Below are positions 34,465 through 43,897 of a stretch of 64,000 nucleotides of DNA, one piece after another. A program made the position numbers and the translations under genes. Under the pieces are notes generated by a model, which had not been told where the DNA came from, did no database searches, and saw only the letters and a program-made list of their open reading frames with translations. Positions within the stretch are counted from its first letter, which is position 1; every line of letters starts with the position of its first letter. The stretch is from Eledone cirrhosa (lineage: Eukaryota > Mollusca > Cephalopoda > Octopoda > Eledonidae): positions 77,870,874 to 77,934,873 of the forward strand of contig OZ024743.1 in the NCBI GenBank assembly GCA_964016885.1, read 5' to 3'.

Positions 34465-34835
34465 CTGATTAATGTTAAGAGCCATCCTCAGCATTCTAGT
34501 GTCGCACTCATCCACCATCAGAGTGAGTTTCTTGGTCAGTGTCCAAGTCTCAGACCCGTACAGCAGCACAGACTCCACTACAGCAACGAAGAGTGACACA
34601 GAGGAGACTGAGGTTAGCTGGACATGCTCACCAACATCCAGAGTTGACACTGCACCCAGTGCTCCTGTGGGAGCCCCTGCATGGACACACTTGAAGAGGA
34701 AGACCGAGGTTAACATATGTTGATACCCTAAGGACAGACACTGGTCTGTTGGAGACGCAGGACATGGCAGCGATAATGAGGGACAGAGACCGTTGGAGAG
34801 AACTCGTCCATCGATCTCGGCAATTTTACCTGCCC
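34460..34835. pseudogene. LINE C-terminus with internal inversion
   Basis: Minus strand 34460-34600 encodes VESVLLYGSETWTLTKK and CDTRMLRMALNI, while plus strand 34600-34835 encodes the following part of the same protein: RRLRLAGHAHQHPEL, VLLWEPLHGHT, GRPRLTYVDTL and MRDRDRWRELVHRSR, with one stop. The two halves point in opposite directions and about 60 residues are missing between them. This is the pattern left by twin-primed reverse transcription of a LINE. The family differs from the others here. Confidence 0.75.
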
Positions 34836-34837
34836 TA

Positions 34838-36570
34838 GATAGATAGATTTCTTTATTAGCCACAAGGGCGCAACAAGAAAGGGGACAATACAAAGACATG
34901 CCGGGGATTTTACATACAGTCGTGTAAAAAATATAAAAACAAACAATTTCAACAATCAAAATCCCCAATAGGGGGGAGGCGCCACAAATGGGTTGTTTAA
35001 TACCCCGTCGATAGAACAACCCTCAACTCGAGGAGCGTGTTGTGCAAGTGCTCCTTTCTTCCTTTTGCTCTCTTCCTCAACCTACAGGCTTATAAACAGA
35101 GAAGGCCCAATCACTCGGGCCATTTTCGCTTCATTCACCCACCTTTCAGTAAATTTACTGGGTGCAGTGCCTCTCTCTCCACCCTGATTCTCCTTCTAAA
35201 GTGATACTTAAAGAAGGGAATCAATTGTTGTCCGGAGAGAAAGGCATCTGTCCTCAGTCCTCTCAACCTCGTCCACCATATAACTTCTTTCACCATAGCC
35301 ACCGTACAGAGGAAAACCGCCTCTCTTTCGTTTTTGAAAGAGTCTGGCGGTTTGATCCTTACTATGGACTCGGCAGTCAACTGTATTTGTCCCATACGCG
35401 ACAGCAGTTGTTCTGCATAGTTCCACAGGTCGCTTACGCCCGGGCAGTGTACAATTGCGTGCAGAACTGTTTCAATGTCCTGCGCACATCTTGGACACGT
35501 CCTCTTGGAAGGATCCCTGCCAGGGCGTCCGTGCCTGTAGATCTTGTCACGAACCGGTAGAGCTCCTCGGTAGCACTGCCAGGCCAGGGACCTCTGGAAG
35601 TTGTCCATAGGTCCCGGGCGGAAAGTCCTACCAAACATACTGGTGAGCTCATCGTCTTCGACGCCCAGAGTCTCTCCGAGCACGTCGTCGCCCTTGTATC
35701 GTACAATCCCTCTATAGAATGTCGAAGTGGAGTCTCCACTGATTGCTGCGCCCGCTTGCCAGAGGACTGTGAGTGCCTGAGCGCATTCAATGTGCCAGGC
35801 GCCCATCGTTTTCGGTCTTTTCTTCACCCAGGACTGCAGCTCCGTTAGCGAGACGAGCTGTGGGAAAGCCTGACTCACAAACGGTGCCCACACCGGTTGG
35901 GGGTCGGTGAGGAATACCTGGAGATGCCGCAGCCTCAGCGCATGTTTGCGCATCATCAGCCACGGCATTCCCAGCCCTCCGTTGGAAGGGTGCTGACAGC
36001 AGACGGATCTCCTCACCAGCGGAGCCTGCTTCTTCCACAGAAACTGGAAGAGCATGCGTTCCATCTTGGCGAGGTGTTCACGGGGACAAGGCACGACAGT
36101 CAAGCGGTAGTAGATGACGGACGCTATGAAAGTGTTCGCCACCTCCGCTCGACCTTTCAAGGACAGTTTGCAGTCTGGTCTGCCCTCTTCTGAGTGAGTG
36201 CAAACACCTTGGCCGTGACCTCGTTCCAGTTTTTCTCCACCTGGAGGTCTGGACCGAACCAGACCCCGAGCAATTTCACCGGTCCGTCCGTCCATCCAGC
36301 GTCCAACGATGCTGTCGGATGTCATCGGTTTGCCTCTCCACGTACCGAGTTGCAAACCGACAGACTTGTCTGGGTTTAGTTTTGCTCCCGTCAGCGTTTC
36401 GTATTCTTTCAGTATGTTGCCGATCACCCCGATTTCCGAGGTGCTCGACACCATTACTGTCACGTCGTCGGCATAAGCCGACGCCGCATTGCGCAGTCCC
36501 GGTTCTAGGGGGATGCCCTGCAACAGCTCCAATTTCCGCAGTAGTGGCTCTAGAGTCAATACATACAGAA
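34838..36570 (-). pseudogene. Non-LTR retrotransposon RT C-terminal half with zinc-binding domain
   Basis: A 474-codon uninterrupted frame (35135-36559) reads on the minus strand. Near its start is the RT catalytic motif YADDVTVM (residues 29-36), followed by GAKLNPDKS. In the middle is SVIYYRLTV ... FLWKKQAPLVRRSVCCQ and GGLGMPW, and toward the end an RT zinc-binding domain, SLAWQCYRGALPVRDKI then CPRCAQDIETVLHAIVHCPG. This layout fits Tx1/L1-like elements. The N-terminal RT motifs and endonuclease are absent. A 3' untranslated part of about 300 bp ends in TAATAAAGAAATC and (TATC)n at 34840. GC content is much higher than in its surroundings, which suggests a recent arrival. Confidence 0.85.
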
Positions 36571-36589
36571 TGGAGGATAGATAGATATA

Positions 36590-36652
36590 TTTTTATGTGT
36601 ATATTTATAAATATGTATATGTGTATATATATATATATGTATATGTGTTTCC

Positions 36653-36724
<72 letters not shown>

Positions 36725-36815
36725 ATATATGTGTGTGTATATGTATATATGTGTATATATATGTGTAATTATATATATGTATATATATGTATATATATGT
36801 GTGTGTGTGTGAATG
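36590..36815. repeat. (TA)n/(TG)n microsatellite
   Basis: A mixed run of TA and TG dinucleotides with a core (AT)n at 36660-36715; the open frames over it are low complexity. Confidence 0.9.
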
Positions 36816-37140
36816 TGGCGAAGGTAATACGTCAGCAATGATGTGTTGGTCAGAATGTCGTTATGCAGACAGCCAGACATACAGACAGATATTATAAGGG
36901 CGCAACAGAGATCGATAACCGGCGCCTAACACCCCTTTAACAACAGAAAATTGAAAACTAAAAGCTGCAGTTAATATCTTTAGACCACAAGGAATATATA
37001 AATGCAACTTTGAAGTCAATCGGTGTAAAAATGTAGATTTGTATAGATTTTGCAAAAATGAGGGCACACACACACAGACAGTTACAGTTTTATATATATA
37101 AAACCTTCAGCAAAAGCATGGTTCATACTACCAAGTATTT
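36816..37140. other. Unclassified sequence
   Basis: It includes ACAGCCAGACATACAGACAG and AACCGGCGCCTAACACCCC, which look like part of a dispersed repeat, but I cannot name it. Confidence 0.35.
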
Positions 37141-38128
37141 GTGCGATTTCATGTGGACTTTTTGTGCGTTTTATGTGCGTGTTTTTGTGCGCTTTCATGT
37201 GCATTTTTGTGCGTTTTATGTGCGCGTCTTTGTGCGCTTTCATGTGCACTTTTTGTGCGTTTTTGTGTGCACATTGTTGTGCGTGTTTCTGGTTTCGTTT
37301 TGTGCGTTTCTATGTGGGCATTTTTTGCTCGTTTTTGTGCGCTTTCATGTGCACCTTTTGTGCGTTTTATGTGTGCTTTTGTGTGCGTTTTATGTGTGCT
37401 TTATGTGCGCGTTTTAGTGTGCCCGTTGTTGTGGGCTTCTGAGTGTATGTTTCTGCGTTCGTTTTGTACGCTTCTATGTGCGCATTTTATGCGCTTTTAT
37501 GCGCGCGTTTTTGTGCGCCTTTGTGTGCGTTTGTGCAATTTTATGCGCGCGTTTTTTGGGTGCTTACTTGTGCATTTTTTGCGCGTTTTGTTCGATTTTA
37601 TGTACGCGTTTTGTGCACTTTCATGTGCACTGTTTGTGCGTTTTATTGCGTGTTTTTATTTGAACGTTGTTGTGTGCTTTTGTGTGTGCGTTTCTGCGTT
37701 CGTTTTGTTCGCTTCTATGTGCGCATCTTGGTGCGCTTTTATGTGCGTTTTCATGTGCACTTTTTGTGCATTTTATGTGCGTATTTTTGTGCGCTTTCAT
37801 GTGCACTTTTTGTGCGTTTTATTGCGCGTCTTTGTGCGCGTTCATGGGCACTTTTTGTGCGTTTTTGTGTGCACGTTTCTGCGTTCGTTTTGTGCGCATT
37901 TTTTCCTTGTCTTTGTGCGTTTTATGTGTACATTTTATGTGCGCTTTTTCTGCAATTTTATGTGCGCGTTTTAGTGTACACGTTGTTGTGTGCTTCTGTA
38001 TGCGCGTTTCTCCGTTCGTTTTGTGCACCTCTATGTGCGCATTTTTGTGCGCTTTTGTGCGCGTTTTGTGCAATTTTATGTGCACGTTTTGGTGTGCGCG
38101 TTTCTGCGTTAATTTTCTGCGCTTCTAT
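37141..38128 (+). repeat. Degenerate 12-bp minisatellite, about 990 bp
   Basis: The base unit is TTTNTGTGCRCN (for example TTTATGTGCGCG, TTTTTGTGCGCT, TTCATGTGCACT), grouped into loose 46-48 bp cycles. Because the unit is a multiple of three, several frames stay open for long stretches (277 codons at 37141-37974), reading CAF-, VRF- and HVHF-like strings rich in Cys, Phe, Val and Arg. The composition follows from the repeat and not from selection that I can see. It is directly followed by the hairpin end of the PLE at 38129, so it could be part of that element's flank. Confidence 0.85.
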
Positions 38129-38352
38129 GGGGCGTATAACCATTGAGAGGACGTAGGAGATCCTGTAGTTGCTAGCTATATTTGCTCCGCATACAGGTCT
38201 TGTTGGTGGTCCTGTTGTCGGTCGTCGACTGTCTTGTGGTCTTTGCGGAGCCCATACAAGGGTGGTATGCCATTGTTGAACGCCTGTATGCGGAGCAAAT
38301 ATAGCTAGCAACTACAGGATCTCCTACTTCCTCTCAATGGTTATACGCCCCA
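38129..38352. repeat. Hairpin (inverted repeat) at the 5' end of PLE copy 2
   Basis: Arms of about 65 bp (38129-38193 and 38285-38352) pair through GGGGCGTATAACCATTGAGA and TTGCTAGCTATATTTGCTCC. The loop 38194-38284 read on the minus strand encodes the preceding piece of the PLE (PPLYGLRKDHKTV, one frameshift, GPPTRPVCGANI). The right arm on the plus strand encodes PVCGANIASNYRISYFLSMV and continues into the plus-strand RT. The 5' segment is thus inverted relative to the rest, with the overlap duplicated. Confidence 0.9.
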
Positions 38353-40110
38353 TAATCAAGATGCCCCCAGATGTATGTGACAGTACAGAGGACCTCCTCA
38401 GCAGAATCAGTGAGTGCAACAAAAACAGGAACCTATCCAACTGCATAATAGGCAGTATGGATGTGGTATCACTGTACCCATCCATTCACATTGATTTTGC
38501 TGTGGAAAAATGTGTGGAGATCATCATTGAGAGTGAGGTGGAGTTCTGCGACGTCGACACAGACGAACTGGGCCTTCTACTTAGACTTACCTACAACACT
38601 GACCACCTAGACAGCCATGACCTTAGACGTTTCTGCCCCAGTAGACCCATAAGAGGTAGACCCCCCACCATAACTTCAATGGCAAAAAAGACTCCCATGG
38701 GAAGGTGGATTGGGTGGACCAAAGCTATACGGACCCCCCAAAACAATGATCAGGTAAGAAAAATGGTCGCACATGCAATAGGGGCTAGTATCAAAACTAC
38801 TCTAAAGGGCCACATATTCAAGTTCAACGAGAAGATCTACACCCAAAATGAGGGAGCAGCCATTGGCGTCAGCATAGCTGGTGACGTTGCCAACCTTTTT
38901 ATGGTATGGTGGGAAAGGAGACTCAAAGATCTCCTTGATGAGAGCTCCATAGACCTCATCATGTACTCTCGTTACGTAGACGACATCAATATAATAATAA
39001 GGACATCCCCACAAGAGAGCACTAACAAGTTTGATTTATAACGTAGCACAATGGAAAGCATCCAGCAGATAGCTAATTCCATACACCAGAGTATAACTGT
39101 AACTATCGACTACCCTTCCAAACACCCTAACAATAGACTACCTGTATTAGACACCGAACTCTGGATTAACGCTATAGACGAGAGAGCCCAAATTCTCCAC
39201 TCACACTATGCTAAACACATGGCCTCCAAATACCTGATACTCAAAAACTCAGCAATGTCCAGTAGTGTTAAGTTTAATATTCTGATCGCAGACTTGGTAC
39301 GAGTGATGAAGAACGTGTCCCGTATGTGCGACCCAACAGAAATGGAAAGACACATCCAACACTTCATCAACCGCATGAAGTTCTCTTGCTACAAGAGACA
39401 GAATCAGAGTATACGAAGGAGCCACGGAGAAGTATAAGACCCTCATAGAACTGGACATGAAAGGAATTTGCCCATTATACAGGAGCAAATCATGGAATAG
39501 CTTAGATAGGACTAGACATAAGATAGGGAAAGCCACCTCATGGTACGACAACCAGAGATACCAGAGTGTCATGTTTGTGGACGCTACCCCTGGAGGGAAA
39601 TTAGCTAACCAGTGTAGAAAGGCCCTGAGAAAGACCCACTTAAAGATTAAGGTGGTAGAAAAGCCAGGAACCACAATAAAATCCCTGATCAGCAAAACCT
39701 ACCCTTTTAAGAAAACCCACTGTACTAATAGGAAATGTATTATATGTAGAGTAAACCCCCGGATAAACTGTAAAACTAGAAACGTAGTCTATAGCATAAG
39801 ATGTACAGAGGGTACTTGCAGAAACATGACAACAACATACATAAGCGAGACAGCTCGTAGCATAGGTGAAAGGATAGACCAACACTGGGGGGAACTAAAA
39901 GGACGAAAAAACGGGTCAGTACTATACGAACATGCCAGACAACAACACAACGGTAACATAGACAACATAGAAGTTAGAATAATATCTAAACATAGAAATG
40001 ACCCAGCAGATAGGCAAATCAGAGAGGCCAGCGAAATAGAACTTAGAAGGCCAAGGCTAAACAGAAAAATGAATGGAATAACAACACCCAAACAAACAAC
40101 ACTGACCTAA
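38285..40110 (+). pseudogene. Penelope-like element RT and GIY-YIG endonuclease, copy 2
   Basis: In order: PVCGANIASNYRI, motif A MDVVSLYPSI, motif B GAAIGVSIAGDVANLFM, motif C YSRYVDDINII, and the thumb motif RLPVLDTELW. A Cys linker (CTNRKCIIC) leads to a C-terminal nuclease (NVVYSIRC, TYISETARSIGERI, LYEHARQQHN, RPRLNRKMN). The frame is broken by one stop (TAA at 39039-39041) and one frameshift near 39405-39440, where RVYEGATEKYKTLIELD is split; otherwise it is complete to its terminus at 40110. The nuclease has YIS where YIG is usual. It is the same family as the element at 50.3-55.5 kb, not that at 18.1 kb. The N-terminal domain is missing or inverted (see 38129-38352). Confidence 0.88.
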
Positions 40111-40380
40111 GAGAAGTATAAATAGATAAATAAATAAATAGATAAATACATACACAAGCACAATAACAACAAACACATATAAACACACACTAGTAAACTA
40201 AGATAGAATACATTAACCAATACACAGTCACCCAAACAAGAACACACATCAAACAAAACACTATACGCAAACGCATGCGCAGAAAAGACAAAAAAAAATG
40301 AATAAATAAAATAAATAAATAAACAGACTAAATAAAGATGGCGTAAGCATACAATGCAACGGGAGGAAACATAAAAGCAA

Positions 40381-40418
40381 CACTGACGATGTTGCAGATG
40401 TGCAACGAAAGAACTTTG
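40381..40418 (+). ncRNA. Hammerhead-like motif in PLE 3' region
   Basis: CTGACGA (40383-40389) and GAAA (40407-40410) flank a perfect 6-bp stem II (GTTGCA/TGCAAC, loop GATG) with one extra T after the first box. The GAACTT that follows GAAA is the same as in the two pseudo-LTRs of the element at 50-55 kb. Helix I is reduced to CA/TG, so this copy is probably inactive. Its place, 270 bp after the nuclease, matches that family's layout. Confidence 0.45.
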
Positions 40419-40624
40419 ATAGACTATATATATGTGTTTGTGTCTATATTGTATCTGTATTTATGACCGTTGGTCAGTCAATGGCAACATTGAGAACCGA
40501 ATAAATTAAATTAACCGATATAAAAGACACAGAAGCGAAAACCAACCAAACAGTGAGTGTGTTCTGTTATTAATTCTGGCAATATTACACCAATATGACC
40601 CTCCCCAAGTATAACAATATATAT

Positions 40625-40684
40625 ATTGGCGTCAGCATAGCTGGTGACGTTGCCAACCTTTTTATGGTATGGTGGGAAGGGAGA
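40625..40684 (+). repeat. 60-bp duplicate of the PLE motif B region
   Basis: This segment repeats 38862-38921 almost exactly (ATTGGCGTCAGCATAGCTGG ... ATGGTATGGTGGGAA). It lies 1.76 kb downstream, inside unrelated AT-rich sequence. Confidence 0.9.
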
Positions 40685-40919
40685 TATATTCGTGTACAGA
40701 TATTTTTGCCTACACAATAACAAAATATAAACAAACGTATTTATTTCACGAGGCTCGATAAGGATAAATATATATCAAATATATAAGAACCCTAGAGCAA
40801 CGCAGTGCCATTCTGCTAGTATATATATATAATAGCCTACTGCAGGACATGTCTACAATTCAGACGTAAACAAGATATAATTTTTTTTATTTAATGTTGT
40901 TGCTGTTGTTGTTTTACAG

Positions 40920-41134
40920 GATGGTGATGAGTATGCTGTACTATGGAACAACAATTAATGCTGTTGACATGGCCGGAAACCAATACATAAACTTCCTGCT
41001 GATGGTGGCAGTGGAAATACCATGCTATTTATGTAGTTACTTTTTATTTAAATGTATTGACCATCGAAAACCCATTAGTTTTTTCATGATGTTTAGTGGA
41101 TTAAACTGCATCATCTCTAATTTTGTACCCAAAG
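40920..41134 (+). CDS. SLC22-type transporter, third-last exon
   Basis: The exon is bounded by a TTGTTTTACAG acceptor and a GTAATA donor, entered in phase 2 and left in phase 1. It encodes MVMSMLYYGTTINAVDMAGN then QYINFLLMVAVEIPCYLCSY and FLFKCIDHRKPISFFMMFSG. The YYGTTIN..., VEIPCY and conserved short-loop charges are as in the start of the C-terminal six-helix half (about TM7-TM8) of SLC22 organic cation/carnitine transporters, members of the major facilitator superfamily that carry small organic ions across the plasma membrane. No earlier exon is visible in the 40 kb to the left, so the gene starts outside the window or its upstream exons are too short to recognise. I cannot name the orthologue. 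Confidence 0.85.
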
Positions 41135-42041
41135 GTAATATATATATACATAAATACATATATGTCTGTGTGTGCATGCAGGATATCCATATATAAAAGG
41201 CCAATGAAAATAATGCTCTATTTATTTGGAAGACAGCTTATGTAGGATAATTAAAATGTAATACATTTAACATATATGCACGACCTTAGGTTTCAGGGCC
41301 ACTACTGTATAATGGAGGAGCTATATAGCTACTGTATACAGCTACTGTATAATGGAGGAGCTATATAGTTTTAATACAGTGGAGGGCTCGTTTTCGAGAA
41401 CAAGGGAAGTAATTCCAGAGTTCTGAATTTCTCTTTGAAATGTGTGTGTGTAATATGAGCATAACTTAATTTATAAGCTAATCTGTATGTATGTATATGT
41501 GAGTAACTTGAGTTGTAAGCTAATTATCTAAAGAAAATTTAAACACTTTAAAGGAGTTAGTTACAAACAGAGATTGTAGATTGTTTGCCCTTGAGGGGCC
41601 AATGTCAATATCTTCTGATGGAATATATTTACATCTGTGTAATCTAGCGGGCAAGTTATTTTGCAAATATCTAAGTCCCTTTTAAAAACTTCGCAATAAT
41701 TAAAATCTAAACACACAAAAAATGTTTAATTGTATGTGTGTTAATTAGCGTGCAATGTGATTTTGTAAGGCTGAAACCTCTTTTAACATTCTATCATGTT
41801 GTGTGTATGTGTATATGTGTATGTGGATGTAATGTGTTTAATTTTTTGTGACAGAGAGGAATTGGATCATGGAGGATTTAGCAGGTCAGATGAGGAAGTG
41901 GGGCGGGGGGGGGGGGGGGGGGGCATCTTGTAGTGTAAGTTTTACCTATTAGATATTCACCTGTAATGTAATGTATATATGAGGAGAAGGAGAAGGACTG
42001 AAGCATCTGCTGCAATATCTTTTGATTTAATTATGTTTTAG
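41135..42041 (+). other. Intron of the SLC22-type gene
   Basis: GT...AG boundaries agree with the two exons. It contains a short tandem repeat at 41320-41370 (GGAGCTATATAG twice) and a run of about 20 G at 41905-41924. It ends in TTATGTTTTAG. Confidence 0.8.
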
Positions 42042-42150
42042 GTTCATACTGGTTTCCTCTGATCCTGGTTATTCTGGGAAAATTTGGAATCTCTGCAGCT
42101 TTTGGTTCAATTTATCTGTTAACAGCAGAAATATTTCCAACAGTAGTTCG
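42042..42150 (+). CDS. SLC22-type transporter, second-last exon
   Basis: The exon joins in frame to the previous one (G split as g|gt) and encodes SYWFPLILVILGKFGISAAF then GSIYLLTAEIFPTVVR. TAEIFPTVVR corresponds to the SLC22 signature ELYPTxIR after TM10, in which the acidic and arginine residues are conserved. It ends at a consensus GTAAGT donor. Confidence 0.88.
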
Positions 42151-42189
42151 GTAAGTTTTGTTGAGACATCTTTGTAAAAATCCAAGAAT

Positions 42190-42830
42190 TTTTGATTTGC
42201 CAAAGTCCATAAAGTAACAGATAGAATGAGGTGTATATATTGAGGTGTGTAGATTGTAGTATATATGATGTGGTGGGTAGATTAATGTGTGTATATATTG
42301 AGGTGTGTAGATTGTAGAATATATGATGTGATGCGTAGATTAATGTGTGTATACATTGAGGTGTGTAGATTGTGGCTTATAGAATGAGGTGTATATAATA
42401 TGTTGTGTAAATAGTTGTATACATAATGAAGTGTGGAGATTGTGGTGTGTTGAATGAGGTCTATATAATGTGGTGTGTAAATAGTCATGTACATAATGTG
42501 GTGTGTAGATTAATGTGTGTATATAATGAGATGTGTAGATTGTAGTATATATGATGTGGTGGGTAGATTAATGTGTGTATATATTGAGGTGTGTAGATTG
42601 TGGTTTATAGAATGAGGTGTATATAATGTGGTGTGTAAATAGTTGTATACATAATGAAGTGTGTTGAATGAGGTCTATATAATGTGGTGTGTAAATAGTC
42701 ATGTACATAATGTGGTGTGTAGACAGAAGAATATATAATGCGTTGTATTGATTGTAGTGTGTAGATTGATGTGTATAGAGTGAGGTGTGTAGAATGAGGT
42801 GTATACAATGTATGTAGAAGAGATATTCCG
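42190..42830 (+). repeat. Imperfect minisatellite in the SLC22 intron
   Basis: Units such as GAGGTGTGTAGATTGTAG, ATATATGATGTGGTGGGTAG and ATTAATGTGTGTATATATTG alternate. A larger block recurs: 42260-42480 is matched by 42545-42720, giving a second-level repeat of about 290 bp. Confidence 0.8.
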
Positions 42831-42854
42831 TTGATCAGAAGTAATGAAAGTTTC

Positions 42855-43172
42855 ACCACCATCATCATCATCGTTTAACATCTATCTTTCACGCTAGTAT
42901 GGATTTAGACGGAAATTGTCCCACTTGAGGCAAGATTGGTCGGGTGACTGTGTCTCACTCGTATAGGACTGTCTGGCAGGTTTTCTATGGCTGGATACCC
43001 TTCCTAACACCAACCACGTTTACAGTGTGGACTGGGAGGTTTTTACCATGTTACCTACACGGCCACATTACAGTGTGGACTGTGTTTTTTTGTCATGACA
43101 CCTACACGACCTCATTTATTTTGGACTGGATATTGTCGTACCAACATAACTTTACAGAGAAAGGGTGGTGTC
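42855..43172 (-). mobile_element. LINE 3' tail in the SLC22 intron
   Basis: From (ATC)n at 42860 it carries GTTTAACATCTATCTTTCAC, CTGGATACCCTTCCTAACAC and two 48-bp units (ACAGTGTGGACTGGGAGG, ACAGTGTGGACTGTG). It is truncated at about 43172 after the AACATAACTTTACAG block, before any coding part. Confidence 0.85.
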
Positions 43173-43263
43173 AGATATATAATTGAAATACTTAAAACAA
43201 ACACATATTAGTCAAATTCTAACAGAAATATATGTAAAGTAACAAATTGTTTTTCTTTTTCAG

Positions 43264-43450
43264 AACAAATGGTTTAGGCATATCTTCTGTGTGTGCTCGT
43301 ATCGGTGGTATCTGTGCCCCTTTGATACTTCAACTATCATTGTCTATCTATGGTCTTTTGTCTGTGATATCTGGTTTATTGTTGCTACTACTACCAGATA
43401 CGAAAGATAAAGATTTACCTCAAACACTTGAAGATTTAAACAGAATATAA
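43264..43450 (+). CDS. SLC22-type transporter, last exon and stop
   Basis: The exon starts in phase (CG|A Arg), then TNGLGISSVCARIGGICAPL, ILQLSLSIYGLLSVISGLLL and PDTKDKDLPQTLEDLNRI, stop at 43448-43450. This covers TM11-TM12; the PDTKDKDLPQTLED end corresponds to the SLC22 PETxGxxLPETxxD motif. The three exons give about 170 codons, the expected C-terminal third of a protein of roughly 550 residues. Confidence 0.88.
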
Positions 43451-43895
43451 TGTATGTAAATGAAATGTCATGATAAAAAAAGAAGAGCAATATTCTCTTG
43501 AATATATTAAAAAATCCCAGTTTTTATAAATTCATAAATACTTATATTTTATCTCCATATAAAAACCAATGTCTGTGTCTCTAGGAAATAAATACTGGTA
43601 AACAAAATTAAATAAAATTCACATTCAAATATGTTAATGTGAGTTCATACTCATACATTATATATGTTACAAGCATTGTGCAAAGCTTATGTATTGTACA
43701 GAATACATAATGTCTGGACATTCCCTCTGGTAACATATATATTAGCAGAAATTTTCCTGGAAGGCAGGTGCTGTTCCTACTTTTAATAAATAAGTTTTGA
43801 AAGCAAAATTAAATGAGCTCATTTTAATATTTGTATTTGAAATATCTTATGAACAATTTCCATTCCAAGCAAACATAAACATATATATATATATA
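43451..43895 (+). other. 3' untranslated region of the SLC22-type gene
   Basis: AT-rich sequence with AATAAA at 43587-43592 and 43611-43616, either of which could direct polyadenylation. The (AT)n before 43895 marks the start of the LINE copy. Confidence 0.55.
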
Positions 43896-43897
43896 CC

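Larger units (their letters stand above)
42151..43263 (+). other. Last intron of the SLC22-type gene, with repeats
   Basis: The intron holds an imperfect GT/AT minisatellite (42190-42830) and a minus-strand LINE/SINE tail (42855-43172). It ends in a polypyrimidine tract and TTTTTCAG at 43263. Confidence 0.8.

Noticed and set aside
35162..36193. Plus-strand open frames opposite the GC-rich LINE
   Set aside because: They are shadows of the 474-codon minus-strand RT frame, which has clear motifs.
37141..38156. 277- and 237-codon Cys/Phe/Val-rich frames, possibly a novel repeat protein
   Set aside because: Overlapping frames are open in the same low-complexity 12-bp repeat, with no change in codon-position bias visible and no start context or splice support.
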